Positions 1 through 9,624 of a stretch of DNA of 64,000 nucleotides are shown one piece after another. Within the stretch, counting starts at the first letter, position 1. Each line of letters starts with the position of its first letter. Source of the stretch: Mucilaginibacter flavus (GTDB taxonomy: Bacteria; Bacteroidota; Bacteroidia; Sphingobacteriales; Sphingobacteriaceae). Made by a program: the position numbers and the translations under genes. Under the pieces are notes generated by a model, which was not told where the DNA came from, made no database searches, and worked only from the letters and a program-made list of their open reading frames with translations. The stretch is taken from the NCBI RefSeq assembly GCF_030409315.1, contig NZ_JAUFPS010000014.1, positions 95,648-159,647 of the forward strand. Direction: 5' to 3'.

Positions 1-504
1 CAACGAGCCTGCAAACGTATAGATGAAAAACTTAAGCGTAATGCGGATGCGGTTTTCGCCACCCCAAAGTGCACAGATAAAATAGATAGGGATTAACGCC
101 GCTTCCCAGCCAACGTAAAACAGGAAGCCATCTAAAGCGGTAAATACCACCAGCATACCAGCCTGCATAAATAATATCAGGGCATAAAACGCGCCCGAGT
201 TTTTATACTCGTGGTTAAAGGTGCTCAAAATGATAAGCGGTACCAGTATGGTAGTTAACAATACCATAATCATGCTAATGCCGTCTATCCCGGCACTAAA
301 GTAAATGCCAAACTTAGCTATCCATGGTACATCAATACCAAACTGTGTAGTTGCGTCGGGTACAAACTTGCTTAAAAACAGACCTGCTATTGCCAGTTCG
401 GCAATAGAGAAAAATAAAGCGGCGTATCTGGCTGCCGAATTTTTCAAAAAGGCAACTATAACTGCGGCTATTACCGGTAAAAAAATTAATATACTAACGG
501 TCAT
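1..504 (-). CDS. nuoM: NADH-quinone oxidoreductase subunit M, partial
   Basis: This is the N-terminal 168 codons of a proton-pumping membrane subunit of complex I; the rest lies beyond the left edge. The start is the ATG at 504, 24 bases after the nuoL stop. The fragment is hydrophobic, with several membrane helices, and contains the family stretch GWEAALIPIYF near its end, which includes the conserved membrane glutamate of antiporter-like subunits. It is the last visible gene of the nuo operon. A nuoN gene would be expected next, outside the window. The identification rests on this signature and on gene order. Confidence 0.93.
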   Translation of the reverse strand, partial: MTVSILIFLPVIAAVIVAFLKNSAARYAALFFSIAELAIAGLFLSKFVPDATTQFGIDVPWIAKFGIYFSAGIDGISMIMVLLTTILVPLIILSTFNHEYKNSGAFYALILFMQAGMLVVFTALDGFLFYVGWEAALIPIYFICALWGGENRIRITLKFFIYTFAGSL

Positions 505-528
505 TTTTATTTTTTAAACGCTTATCGT

Positions 529-2442
529 TTATACTTTAGTTAAACCAAATACGCTATACAGTAATACAGCTACAATACCCAATACCATTACAAATATGTA
601 GAAACCCACGTTACCTGTTTGCAGTAAACGCAAACCCTTACTGGTTTCAACAGTGCCTTTACCAATGCCGTTCACCAGGCCATCAATCCCCATTTTATCT
701 ATAACGTTATAGAAGAATGTTGATAGGAAATCCAATGGTTTACGGATCAAAAAGTCGTACAGCTCATCAACATAAAATTTATGGTATGACAGGCCGGTTA
801 ATGCCGGGCGCTCTTCGGTATCAGCTACCGGCAGGCTGCCATTTTTAACATATTTTATATAAGCGTATACCAGTGCGATGAATGCGACACCTACCGAAAT
901 ACCCATTAATAATTTTTCGGTTCCGGCTGATAATTCTGCTGATGGCAATACAGCGTTTGATGCTTTAAATAATGGCTCAAGGAAATGCTCTAATGCAGCA
1001 TGGCCGCCTAATGCTTCGGGCCAGTTGATTAAACCACCTACTATAGAAAGGGCTGCCAATACAATCAAAGGAATAGTCATGGTTGCAGGTGACTCATGTA
1101 CGTGATGCTCCTGCTCATGTGTACCACGAAATTTACCCCAGAAAGTAAGGTACATCATCCTAAACATATAGAATGAGGTAAGCATCGCCGTAAACACACC
1201 AACTACATAAAATGTAGTGCTATGCGCGAATGCGTGCGACAGGATCTCGTCTTTGGAGAAGAAACCCGAAAAAGGTGGGATACCTGCTATGGCGATAGTA
1301 CCAATCAGCATAGTAATAAAAGTAACTTTGATTTTTCCTTTAAGGCCGCCCATTTTGCGCATATCCTGCTCGCCACCCATGGCGTGAATAACAGAGCCTG
1401 CGCCCAGGAATAATAAAGCTTTAAAGAAAGCGTGCGTTAATACGTGGAAGAAAGCGCCGGTGTAAGCACCAACACCTAAACCCAAAAACATATACCCCAA
1501 TTGAGATACGGTTGAATAAGCCAGTACCTTTTTGATATCTGTTTGCGTAACCGCTATTAATGCCGCGAATAATGCAGTTGCCAAACCTACAATGGCGATG
1601 ATCTCCATGGTATCCGGCGCAAGGCTAAAGAAAATATTTGAGCGGGCAATCATATAGATCCCTGCTGTAACCATGGTTGCAGCGTGGATCAATGCCGATA
1701 CCGGGGTTGGACCGGCCATCGCATCTGGTAACCAGGTAAACAATGGCAATTGTGCCGATTTACCGGTAGCGCCTATAAACAATAATATGGTAATGGTAAA
1801 GAACGGAGCGGCGCCCACTTTCATGGTAGCGGCTTTAGGGAATAAAGTGGCAAATTCAACGCTACCAAAAGCGTAGATAATCAGGAACACGCCTAACAGG
1901 AAACCCAAATCTCCTATACGGTTCATAATAAAAGCTTTCTTGGCGGCATCGGCATAAGCCGGATTGGTATACCAGAAACCGATAAGCAGGTATGAACATA
2001 AACCTACACCCTCCCAGCCAATAAACATAATGATGTAGTTTGAACCCATCACCAGTAAAAGCATAAAGAATACAAACAGGTTTAAGTAAGCGAAAAATTT
2101 ACCGAAACCCTTATCATCGTGCATATAACCGATAGAATACAGATGGATTAGGAAACCTACACCTGTAATGATTAAAAGCATGATAGAACTTAACTGATCG
2201 ACCAAAAACGCGAATGGCACATGAATTGGGCCTGCGCTAATCCAGTTAAAGTATGTAACGTTGATAGGCGCGCCTGTTGACTTTACCTGTAAAAAAGTGG
2301 CGATACTTAAGCCAAAAGATACCAGCACCAGCAAGCTGCCAATAAAGCCTGTTAAGTTTTTTGAAAATGAATTACGGCCAAGTCCGTTAATAATAAAACC
2401 GGCTAACGGTAATATGGGAATAAGCCAGATTAATTGATTCAT
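529..2442 (-). CDS. nuoL: NADH-quinone oxidoreductase subunit L
   Basis: This is the large antiporter-like proton channel subunit of complex I in the inner membrane (637 residues, normal length). The signature stretches are visible: MFIGWEGVGLCSYLLIGFW with the channel glutamate at residue 144, and the block with TGKSAQLP (Lys228) followed by WLPDAMAGPTPVSALIHAA. The C-terminus carries the extra helices of NuoL, including the lateral helix that lies along NuoM/N in known structures. It is separated from nuoK by a 179-base gap filled with repeats, so transcription across the gap cannot be assumed without data. Confidence 0.97.
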   Translation of the reverse strand: MNQLIWLIPILPLAGFIINGLGRNSFSKNLTGFIGSLLVLVSFGLSIATFLQVKSTGAPINVTYFNWISAGPIHVPFAFLVDQLSSIMLLIITGVGFLIHLYSIGYMHDDKGFGKFFAYLNLFVFFMLLLVMGSNYIIMFIGWEGVGLCSYLLIGFWYTNPAYADAAKKAFIMNRIGDLGFLLGVFLIIYAFGSVEFATLFPKAATMKVGAAPFFTITILLFIGATGKSAQLPLFTWLPDAMAGPTPVSALIHAATMVTAGIYMIARSNIFFSLAPDTMEIIAIVGLATALFAALIAVTQTDIKKVLAYSTVSQLGYMFLGLGVGAYTGAFFHVLTHAFFKALLFLGAGSVIHAMGGEQDMRKMGGLKGKIKVTFITMLIGTIAIAGIPPFSGFFSKDEILSHAFAHSTTFYVVGVFTAMLTSFYMFRMMYLTFWGKFRGTHEQEHHVHESPATMTIPLIVLAALSIVGGLINWPEALGGHAALEHFLEPLFKASNAVLPSAELSAGTEKLLMGISVGVAFIALVYAYIKYVKNGSLPVADTEERPALTGLSYHKFYVDELYDFLIRKPLDFLSTFFYNVIDKMGIDGLVNGIGKGTVETSKGLRLLQTGNVGFYIFVMVLGIVAVLLYSVFGLTKV

Positions 2443-2621
2443 GTGTCCTTGTTATACGTGTTACGTTCTACGTGATACGTTTTTATTTATCTGATCGTTA
2501 AAGCGAACTTTCAATTCCTGATCTGTATATCGGGGATTGCTTCGTTCCTCGCAATGACGGTTTGTTATATATTTATTATGCTTTCAAATCCGAAATCGAA
2601 ATTCCGAACTCCGAAATCATC
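2443..2621. repeat. Repeat-filled nuoK-nuoL gap
   Basis: This gap holds no gene. It contains three kinds of repeat: a tract of TACGT-type words at about 2453-2480, a REP unit at 2531-2560 (GATTGCTTCGTTCCTCGCAA with flanks), and a run of CCGAAATC-type words at about 2586-2620. The REP unit recurs at 6152-6235 and, degenerate, at 7721-7746. Confidence 0.75.
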
Positions 2622-2951
2622 TTACCATTTAAGCCTGTTCAGCACATTAATGTCTATCGAATTGGTATTACGGTAGATCATTACAATGATGGCCAGCCCT
2701 ATGGCTACTTCGGCCGCGGCAAGGGCCATAATAAAGAATACGAAAACCTGCCCGGTTGCATCGCCCCTGTAAACAGAGAATGCGGTTAGTAACAAGTTTA
2801 CAGCGTTCAGCATCAGCTCGACCGACATAAAAATTACGATAGCGTTACGACGGATCAATACGCCTATTACGCCTATCGAAAAAATAATAGCACTTAATAA
2901 AATGTAGTGATTAAGCGGTACCGCGTGTATGGTATTTGTTAAACTTTCCAT
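2622..2951 (-). CDS. nuoK: NADH-quinone oxidoreductase subunit K
   Basis: This is a small membrane subunit of complex I (109 residues, about normal) that helps carry protons through buried glutamates. Three membrane helices are visible. The two conserved acidic residues are Glu45 in SVELMLNAVN and Glu81 in AAEVAIGLAI. The ATG shares one base with the nuoJ stop (TAATG arrangement), which suggests translational coupling. Identification is firm from motif and order. Confidence 0.96.
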   Translation of the reverse strand: MESLTNTIHAVPLNHYILLSAIIFSIGVIGVLIRRNAIVIFMSVELMLNAVNLLLTAFSVYRGDATGQVFVFFIMALAAAEVAIGLAIIVMIYRNTNSIDINVLNRLKW

Positions 2952-3451
2952 TAGGCAGCAGTTTTAGGGTCTTTTGTAGCCAGTAAAACAGCGCCTACCA
3001 TTGCCGATAGCAACAGTACAGACGATACTTCAAAAGGCAGTAAAAATTCGTTGAACAATACTTTACCAAGGTTTTTCACCAGGCCCAGTTCAGGGTTTTG
3101 CAACACTACCGGATTTGACTGGGCAACCAGTTTTAATGATGATGCCAGCGCTACCGCCAGGATACCACCGCCAAATACACCTGCTACTTTCACCATAAAT
3201 GGTTTAACCGGCTCACTATCCTTATTCAGGTTGATGAGCATCAGCGTGTATAGGAACAACACCAGAATGGCTCCCATGTAAACAATAAAGTTTACGATAG
3301 CCAAAAACTGAGCATTCAGTAAAATGTAATGAATGGTGAATGTAAAAAAGGTAAGTATAAGATAAAGGATACTATGTACCGGATTTTTGGCCGTTATCAC
3401 CAATATCGAAAAGAATATGGACAAAAATGCGATGAAGTAAAATGTACTCAT
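2951..3451 (-). CDS. nuoJ: NADH-quinone oxidoreductase subunit J
   Basis: This is a five-helix membrane subunit of complex I. I place the start at the ATG at 3451 (166 residues), because the longer reading to 3496 would need a TTG codon and adds a non-family N-terminus. The conserved stretch NFIVYMGAILVLFLY, which holds the helix with the pi-bulge in NuoJ, is present. The sequence TACCTTTG (minus strand, 3494-3501) between nuoI and nuoJ matches the Bacteroidota -7 consensus and could be an internal promoter. That is only a motif match. Confidence 0.94.
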   Translation of the reverse strand: MSTFYFIAFLSIFFSILVITAKNPVHSILYLILTFFTFTIHYILLNAQFLAIVNFIVYMGAILVLFLYTLMLINLNKDSEPVKPFMVKVAGVFGGGILAVALASSLKLVAQSNPVVLQNPELGLVKNLGKVLFNEFLLPFEVSSVLLLSAMVGAVLLATKDPKTAA

Positions 3452-3511
3452 GTTTATATTTACAAAATACCCTGCCCAGCTAAAAGAGTTGGGCAAAGGT
3501 ATAAAACTTCT

Positions 3512-4009
3512 TTATTGATTTAATGGAGCCTCTACTAATTTGTCTTTGCCGTAAATAAAATCTTTACGTAAGTAATCTGCAGGTACTATATCCCCGTCAA
3601 GGTAAATAGCTTCTTTAGGGCAGGCCTCTTCGCACAATCCGCAAAAAATGCAACGCAGCATGTTTATCTCGTAAACAGCAGCATATTTTTCTTCGCGATA
3701 TAAATGCTCTTCGCCTTTCTGACGCTCAGCTGCAGTCATGGTAATGGCTTCTGCGGGGCATGATAAAGCGCATAAACCACAGGCCGTGCAACGCTCTTTA
3801 CCATTTTCATCGCGTTTAAGCGAGTGCATACCACGAAAGTTTTCAGAAAATTCGCGCTTCTCTTCGGGATAACTGATGGTTACCGGTTTTTTGAAAAAGT
3901 GTTTCATGGTAGTCGCCAAACCGCCAATAATGGCAGGTAGGTAAGCACGCTCCATTAAATTGAGCGGCTTTACTTCCAATACTTTTTTCTTATTGCTTAA
4001 TGATTCCAT
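3512..4009 (-). CDS. nuoI: NADH-quinone oxidoreductase subunit I
   Basis: This peripheral-arm subunit carries the N6a and N6b [4Fe-4S] clusters that pass electrons toward NuoB. Both CxxCxxCxxxCP motifs are intact: Cys74/77/80/84 and Cys120/123/126/130 (165 residues, normal for the family). It sits four bases from nuoH. There is no transmembrane helix beyond the amphipathic N-terminal part. Confidence 0.97.
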   Translation of the reverse strand: MESLSNKKKVLEVKPLNLMERAYLPAIIGGLATTMKHFFKKPVTISYPEEKREFSENFRGMHSLKRDENGKERCTACGLCALSCPAEAITMTAAERQKGEEHLYREEKYAAVYEINMLRCIFCGLCEEACPKEAIYLDGDIVPADYLRKDFIYGKDKLVEAPLNQ

Positions 4010-4013
4010 TTAA

Positions 4014-5054
4014 TTAAAATCCAAAGTGTTTAAGTGCTGTACTCACCACGCCGGTAAGCACAATGTTGCCAATTGCCAACGGGATCAATATTTTCCAGCC
4101 CAGGTCCATCAACTGATCGTAACGGAAACGAGGGATTGTCCAGCGTACCCACATAAAGAAGAAGATGAACAGGAATATTTTAGCGAATAATACAACCGTA
4201 CCAATCAGCGGACCGATTGCCGGGCCTACATGCGCGGTAACCCAATCCATACCCGGGTAGTTGTAACCACCCCAATACAGGGTAGCCATTACTGCCGATG
4301 AAATGAACATGTTGATATACTCGGCAAACAGGTAAAACCCTAATTTCATGGAAGAGTACTCGGTATGATAACCACCCACCAATTCGGTTTCGCACTCGGG
4401 CAAGTCAAATGGCGTACGGTTGGTTTCAGCAAATGCGCAAACGATGAATAGGATAAAGCCCAGTGGCTGGCGGATCACGTTCCAATTAGCACCATGCTGC
4501 TGCTCGGCAATTTCTTTTAAACTTAAAGTACCGGTTAACATCAGCAAAGCGATGATGGATAAGCCCATCGAAATTTCATAGCTGATATTTTGCGATGCCG
4601 CGCGAATAGCACCTAATAATGAGTATTTATTGTTTGAAGCCCAGCCGCCAATCATTACACCGTAAACACCTAATGATACAACGCCAAAAATGTATAATAC
4701 ACCTACGTTAATATCGGTTACCTGTAAATCAATGGTATGACCGCCAACTACCATTTTTTGTCCCCATGGAATAACTGCCGAACCTATACAGGCCGTTAGT
4801 ATAGCCAAACAAGGACCTACGATGAATAAAAACGGAGTAGCGTTGGTAGGGATGATCTCTTCTTTTAAAAACATTTTGCCACCATCGGCCAGGGGCTGTA
4901 AAATACCCCATGGACCGGCACGGTTAGGACCTATCCTATCCTGGAAAAACGCGGCAATTTTACGCTCGGCATAGGTTGAGTACATGGCCACAACCAAACT
5001 GATCAGGAATATGATAACGATCAGTACAATCCTAAATATTAAATCGGTTCCCAT
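4014..5054 (-). CDS. nuoH: NADH-quinone oxidoreductase subunit H
   Basis: This is the membrane subunit of complex I that forms much of the quinone-binding site at the junction with the peripheral arm (346 residues). The family signature is present near the N-terminus: ERKIAAFFQDRIGPNRAGP, then GGKMFLKEEIIP. The acid-rich loop FAETNRTPFDLPECETELVG is also conserved. The ATG overlaps the nuoG stop by one base (TAATG), so the two are probably translationally coupled. Confidence 0.97.
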   Translation of the reverse strand: MGTDLIFRIVLIVIIFLISLVVAMYSTYAERKIAAFFQDRIGPNRAGPWGILQPLADGGKMFLKEEIIPTNATPFLFIVGPCLAILTACIGSAVIPWGQKMVVGGHTIDLQVTDINVGVLYIFGVVSLGVYGVMIGGWASNNKYSLLGAIRAASQNISYEISMGLSIIALLMLTGTLSLKEIAEQQHGANWNVIRQPLGFILFIVCAFAETNRTPFDLPECETELVGGYHTEYSSMKLGFYLFAEYINMFISSAVMATLYWGGYNYPGMDWVTAHVGPAIGPLIGTVVLFAKIFLFIFFFMWVRWTIPRFRYDQLMDLGWKILIPLAIGNIVLTGVVSTALKHFGF

Positions 5055-6049
5055 TATAATCGTGTATCCCTTTCAAATTGTTCTTTATTCGCTTCCAGAA
5101 GTACCGGGTTTGTTTTAACAACCGGCAGCGGTGTAAACTCATAGTGGTTTGCGCTGATTACCGATTTATGCGATATTTTGCGTGGGCCTTCAATTACCCA
5201 ATCGGCAGTTTTCTTTGTTTCAAAACGGCAGGTGTTGCAGATAAATTCTTCAACCTCGCCATAAACATCTTTACGGCCGGTTACCCTGATCACATCTTCA
5301 CCTTTGTACCATAAGGTTGTTTTACCGCAGCATTTATCGCAATCACGGTGCGCGTCAACCGGTTTGGTAAACCATACACGATTTTTAAAGCGGAAAGTTT
5401 TATCGGTTAACGCACCAACAGGGCAAACATCAATCACGTTACCAGAAAAATCGTTATCAACAGCTTTGGTAATGTAAGTTGAGATCTCTGAATGATCGCC
5501 CCTGTTCAGGATACCGTGTAAACGGGTGTTGGTGATCTGATCGGCAGTGAAAACACAACGATAGCAAAGGATGCAACGCGTCATGTGCAGCTGAATTTTA
5601 TCGCCAATGTCGATTTTCTCGAATGTACGGCGATCAAATTCGTAACGGGTTTTAGCAGCACCGTGCTCAAAGCCTAAATCCTGTAAATGACATTCACCAG
5701 CCTGGTCACATACCGGGCAATCCAGCGGGTGGTTGATCAGCAACATTTCAACAATACCTTTACGTGCTTCAAGCACTTCGGGCGATGTAATATTTTGCAC
5801 TTCCATGCCATCCATTACACCGGTACGGCAAGATGCTACCAGTTTAGGCATAGGGCGTGGGTCTTTTTCAGATCCTTTGGTTACCTTAACCAAACAGGTA
5901 CGGCATTTACCACCGCTGCCTTCCAGCTTGGAGTAATAGCACATAGCAGGCGGAACAATATCGCCACCTATCTGCCTCGCGGCATTAAGTATGCTTGTTC
6001 CTGGTTCTACTTCAACGGGTATTCCGTCTATGGTTACTTTCATCGACAT
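5054..6049 (-). CDS. nuoG: Short NADH-quinone oxidoreductase subunit G (2Fe-2S/4Fe-4S protein)
   Basis: This protein carries the electron-wire clusters of the peripheral arm. It is only 331 residues, against roughly 900 in Escherichia coli, because the C-terminal molybdopterin-oxidoreductase-like domain is absent; this short form is usual in Bacteroidota. Visible ligands are Cys37/49/52/74 for the [2Fe-2S] cluster, His107 with Cys111/114/120 for N5, Cys159/162/165 and Cys209 for N4, and a further group at Cys237/240/271/274 that could hold the N7-type cluster. Starts at 6049 and 6043 are both ATG. Confidence 0.94.
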   Translation of the reverse strand: MSMKVTIDGIPVEVEPGTSILNAARQIGGDIVPPAMCYYSKLEGSGGKCRTCLVKVTKGSEKDPRPMPKLVASCRTGVMDGMEVQNITSPEVLEARKGIVEMLLINHPLDCPVCDQAGECHLQDLGFEHGAAKTRYEFDRRTFEKIDIGDKIQLHMTRCILCYRCVFTADQITNTRLHGILNRGDHSEISTYITKAVDNDFSGNVIDVCPVGALTDKTFRFKNRVWFTKPVDAHRDCDKCCGKTTLWYKGEDVIRVTGRKDVYGEVEEFICNTCRFETKKTADWVIEGPRKISHKSVISANHYEFTPLPVVKTNPVLLEANKEQFERDTRL

Positions 6050-6248
6050 TTATATATAACGTCCTTGTATAAACTCTAAATTCTAAATTCTAATTTCTAA
6101 ACCCTAAAGTTTAGAAGCTTGTCGTTGTATACAACGATCTTCATTTCATTCCGTCATTGCGAGGAACGAAGCAATCTCTAAACTTTACAGGGCAACCCTG
6201 CTATTTTGGGGATTGCTTCGTTCCTCGCAATGACGCGGGGTTTTAGTA
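6050..6248. repeat. nuoF-nuoG gap with a REP inverted pair
   Basis: The first part (about 6072-6110) is a tract of CTAAATT/CTAATTT words. The second part is a pair of REP units in opposite orientation: 6152-6176 and 6211-6235 are perfect 25-base reverse complements, separated by 34 bases. This could fold into a strong hairpin between nuoF and nuoG transcripts. There is no open frame in the gap. Confidence 0.85.
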
Positions 6249-7607
6249 TTATGCTAAAACTTCTGGTTTCGGCAACGGATCGGCATAATGAGCTAACCCG
6301 AAATTCCTAACAGTGGCTTCCGCTCCGTGCGTTACGTGCCATTCAAATTCATCTCTGAAGTGGCGGATCGCGCTGGCAACTGGCCACGCTGCCGCGTCAC
6401 CTAACGGGCAAATGGTATTTCCTTCAATTTTTTTAGATACATCAACCAACAGGTCCATGTCGCTCATACGGCCATGTCCATGCTCTAAACGGTGTAATAC
6501 TTTTTCCATCCATCCGGTACCTTCACGGCAAGGCGAACATTGTCCGCAGCTTTCGTGATGATAAAAACGGGTAAAGTTCCAGGTATTACGCACAATGCAC
6601 TGGTCTTCATCATACGCTATAAAACCGCCAGATCCCATCATGGTACCGCTTACAAAACCGCCATCGCTTAATGACTCATAGCTCATGAGGCGAGGTTCGT
6701 TGTTGATGGTTTTCATGAACAGGTTAGCAGGTAAAATTGGCACCGATGAACCGCCGGCTACAACCGCTTTTAAGCGTTTGCCATTGGCAATACCACCGCA
6801 ATATTCGTCTGAGTATAAAAATTCTTCAACCGGTAAGCCCAGGTCAATTTCATATACACCCGGTTTCTTTACGTTACCACCAGCCGAGATCAGCTTAGTA
6901 CCTGTACTTCTGCCGATACCAATTTTCGCGTACTCTTCGCCACCTTCGTTAATGATAGGTACGACAGCAGCAATTGACTCAACATTGTTTACCACTGTTG
7001 GGCAACCATACAAGCCGGCAATAGCCGGGAATGGCGGTTTAATACGCGGGTTACCACGTTTGCCCTCTAATGACTCTAACAAGGCGGTTTCTTCACCGCA
7101 GATGTAAGCACCACCACCTGGTTGTACATACAACTCCAGGTCGTAACCTGTGCCTAATATATTTTTACCTAAAAATCCTTTTGCTTTTGCTTCCGCGATG
7201 GCTCTTTCCAATATGCGGATCTGCGGCATCATTTCGCCACGTACGTAGATGTATGATGTTTTGGCACCCAACGCGAAACTGGCTACTATCATCCCCTCAA
7301 TTAATAAGTGAGGGATATAAGTCATCAAATAACGGTCTTTAAAAGTACCGGGTTCAGATTCATCGGCGTTGCAAACCAGGTAGCGCGCCACACCTTCTGG
7401 CTTAGCCAAAAAGCTCCACTTCATCCCGGTTGGGAAACCCGCACCACCACGACCACGTAAACCCGATTTCTTAACCTCTTCAACAATCTCTTCGGGTGTC
7501 ATTTTCAATGCTTTCTCAACAGAAGCATAGCCACCTTTTGAGCGGTAAACATCAAATGTGTTGATGCCGGGTACGTTTATATGTTCTAAAAGTAATTTGC
7601 GACCCAT
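6249..7607 (-). CDS. nuoF: NADH-quinone oxidoreductase subunit F
   Basis: This flavoprotein oxidises NADH through FMN and passes electrons to cluster N3 (452 residues, normal). The nucleotide/FMN motif [13 protein letters not shown] is at residues 52-64, and the glycine-rich NADH region follows ([18 protein letters not shown]). The N3 [4Fe-4S] ligands are Cys354, Cys357 and Cys360 in [11 protein letters not shown] plus Cys400 in CPLGDAA. It works with NuoE and NuoG in the N-module. It is flanked on both sides by repeat-bearing gaps. Confidence 0.97.
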   Translation of the reverse strand: MGRKLLLEHINVPGINTFDVYRSKGGYASVEKALKMTPEEIVEEVKKSGLRGRGGAGFPTGMKWSFLAKPEGVARYLVCNADESEPGTFKDRYLMTYIPHLLIEGMIVASFALGAKTSYIYVRGEMMPQIRILERAIAEAKAKGFLGKNILGTGYDLELYVQPGGGAYICGEETALLESLEGKRGNPRIKPPFPAIAGLYGCPTVVNNVESIAAVVPIINEGGEEYAKIGIGRSTGTKLISAGGNVKKPGVYEIDLGLPVEEFLYSDEYCGGIANGKRLKAVVAGGSSVPILPANLFMKTINNEPRLMSYESLSDGGFVSGTMMGSGGFIAYDEDQCIVRNTWNFTRFYHHESCGQCSPCREGTGWMEKVLHRLEHGHGRMSDMDLLVDVSKKIEGNTICPLGDAAAWPVASAIRHFRDEFEWHVTHGAEATVRNFGLAHYADPLPKPEVLA

Positions 7608-7781
7608 GTGTTTAATTTCTAAACTCTAAAAGGTAAAATTCTATTTTTTAAATTATCTAAAACCTAAGTTCTAAATCCTAAACTCTAAAAAGCCGGAACA
7701 AAGTTCCTTTGATTATCGGGGATTGCTTAGTACCTCACAATGACGGGGTGAAACAGTCCTTGATCCTTTGTCCTTCCGTCC
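7608..7781. repeat. Repeat-filled nuoE-nuoF gap
   Basis: This gap holds no gene. About 7613-7690 is a tract of CTAAACT/CTAAATC words, 7721-7746 is a degenerate copy of the REP seen at 6152 and 6211 (GATTGCTTAGTACCTCACAA), and about 7755-7795 is a run of GTCCTT words that reaches into the nuoE stop region. Confidence 0.75.
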
Positions 7782-8303
7782 TTAGTCCTTCTTCTTCCTT
7801 AAATCGCCTATCAGTTTTTCAACTGAGCTTTCGGTTAAGTTTTCGTAAAAAGTATACTCGGGGCCAATTTGTAAAACAGGGCCAAAACCGCAGGCTGCAA
7901 GGCATTCAACACCTCTCCAGCTAAATAAGCCGTCGGTGGTAACTTCGCCTTCAGCTACACCTAAAGTTTTTTCAATATGATCCATTATTTTATCGGCACC
8001 AACCACGCCACAAGGGCCGGTACGGCAAACCTCTAAAACATATTTACCGCTTGGTTTAAGCAGGTACATGGTATAAAATGTAGCTACTTCATAAACCTCT
8101 ATCGGTTGTATTTTTAAAAACGCGGCAACCTGGTCCATCGCGTTAGGGCTAACCCAGCCAAACTCGGCCTGTACATAATGCAGGATAGGCAACAACGCCG
8201 ATTTTTGTTTACCCTCTGGATAGCGGGTAACAGCGTCGGCCATTTTATTCAGCAGTTCCGGGCTAAACTCTACCGAAACCTGAGCATCTTCAACTCTAAG
8301 CAT
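7782..8303 (-). CDS. nuoE: NADH-quinone oxidoreductase subunit E
   Basis: This thioredoxin-fold subunit carries the N1a [2Fe-2S] cluster of the NADH-oxidising module (173 residues). The four ligands are Cys93 and Cys98 in CRTGPC, and Cys134 and Cys138 in CLAAC. Its start overlaps the end of nuoD by eight bases, a sign of coupled translation. The C-terminus is lysine-rich and overlaps the GTCCTT-type word tract, so the repeat may have reshaped the last residues. Confidence 0.96.
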   Translation of the reverse strand: MLRVEDAQVSVEFSPELLNKMADAVTRYPEGKQKSALLPILHYVQAEFGWVSPNAMDQVAAFLKIQPIEVYEVATFYTMYLLKPSGKYVLEVCRTGPCGVVGADKIMDHIEKTLGVAEGEVTTDGLFSWRGVECLAACGFGPVLQIGPEYTFYENLTESSVEKLIGDLRKKKD

Positions 8304-9507
8304 CTAACTCTCCGGCTATAACGTTTAAACTACTCATATTAATAATCGCGTCTGATAACAACATACCGCGGCTCATTGGCGCATACATCTGGTAATTGAT
8401 AAAGCTTGGTCTGCGGAAATGCAAACGGTAAGGGCTGCGCCCGCCATCATTCACCAGGTAAAAACCCAATTCGCCATTGGCACCTTCAACCGAATGATAA
8501 ACCTCGGTGTTAGGGGTTGGAATTTCGCCCATCACAATTTTAAAGTGATAGATTAAAGCTTCCATGTTATTATAAACTTCTTCTTTTGGAGGCAGGTAAA
8601 ACTCAGGCACATCGGCGTGGAAAATATCCGATGGCTCTTTTTCCAATTTTGCCAGGGCCTGTTCAATCAGGCGCAGGCTTTGCCACATTTCTTCGTTACG
8701 TACCAAAAAGCGGCTGTAAACATCGCCATTGGTCCCAACCGGCACCTCAAATTCAAAATCTTCGTATGATGAGTATGGGTTCATAGCCCTTACATCATAA
8801 TCAACACCGGCGGCGCGCAATAAAGGGCCTGTCCAGCTATAAGCTAAAGCATCCTCGGCAGTAACAGCAGCCACATCTTTTGTTCTGTCAACAAAAATGC
8901 GGTTACGATTAAACAGCGATTCAAACTCTTTTAATGTTTTAGGGAAATCAACCAAAAACTTACGCAGTTTGGCAAAAGCGATGGTATTGAAGTTACGCTC
9001 AAAACCTCCTATACGGCCAATATTGGTTGTTAAACGGCTACCGCAAACCTCTTCATAAATTTCGTAGATGGCCTCACGGAACTCCATCATGTACAGGAAG
9101 CCCGTAAAAGCGCCAGTATCTACGCCTAATACACCGTTACATACAATATGATCGGCAATACGGGCAAGTTCCATCACAATTACACGCAGGTAATCCACAC
9201 GTTTTGGCGTGGTGATGCCCAAAAGCTTTTCTACCGTCATGTGCCAGCCCATGTTATTGATTGGCGATGAGCAATAGTTTAACCTATCTGTAAGTGGGGT
9301 GATCTGGTAAAAAGGGCGGTGCTCGGCAATTTTTTCAAACGCGCGGTGAATGTACCCTATGGTTGATACGCCGCTTACAATTCTTTCGCCATCCAGCTGC
9401 AGCACGTTTTGAAACACACCATGGGTTGCAGGGTGGGTTGGGCCGAGGTTTAAGGTCGAAAGCTCGCTTTGCGGATCGTTATCTGTATATACAGGATGGT
9501 TTTGCAT
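8296..9507 (-). CDS. nuoD: NADH-quinone oxidoreductase subunit D
   Basis: This peripheral-arm subunit, related to [NiFe]-hydrogenase large subunits, forms the quinone pocket with NuoB (403 residues). The family start region is clear (LNLGPTHPATHGVFQNVLQL), followed by GYIHRAFEKIAE and the conserved YRLHFRRPSF near the C-terminus. NuoC is a separate gene here, not fused as in enterobacteria. Confidence 0.97.
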   Translation of the reverse strand: MQNHPVYTDNDPQSELSTLNLGPTHPATHGVFQNVLQLDGERIVSGVSTIGYIHRAFEKIAEHRPFYQITPLTDRLNYCSSPINNMGWHMTVEKLLGITTPKRVDYLRVIVMELARIADHIVCNGVLGVDTGAFTGFLYMMEFREAIYEIYEEVCGSRLTTNIGRIGGFERNFNTIAFAKLRKFLVDFPKTLKEFESLFNRNRIFVDRTKDVAAVTAEDALAYSWTGPLLRAAGVDYDVRAMNPYSSYEDFEFEVPVGTNGDVYSRFLVRNEEMWQSLRLIEQALAKLEKEPSDIFHADVPEFYLPPKEEVYNNMEALIYHFKIVMGEIPTPNTEVYHSVEGANGELGFYLVNDGGRSPYRLHFRRPSFINYQMYAPMSRGMLLSDAIINMSSLNVIAGELDA

Positions 9508-9624
9508 CAGTATAAATTATTATTTATTAGAGTCGAGAACCGGGAATCAAGAGATAGTTACAGTTGTATTTCGTTTTATTTATTTCTTGACTCTTGATTC
9601 TTATATCTTGATTCTATATATATG
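9508..9624. repeat. Repeat-filled nuoC-nuoD gap
   Basis: Between 9530 and 9615 the word TCTTGATTC/TCTTGACTC recurs and is mirrored by GAGTC/GAATCAAGAG words on the other side, so the tract can fold back on itself. The same word family occurs at 11180-11225, 11339-11372, 31346-31380, 31571-31610 and about 58885-58915. Confidence 0.7.
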
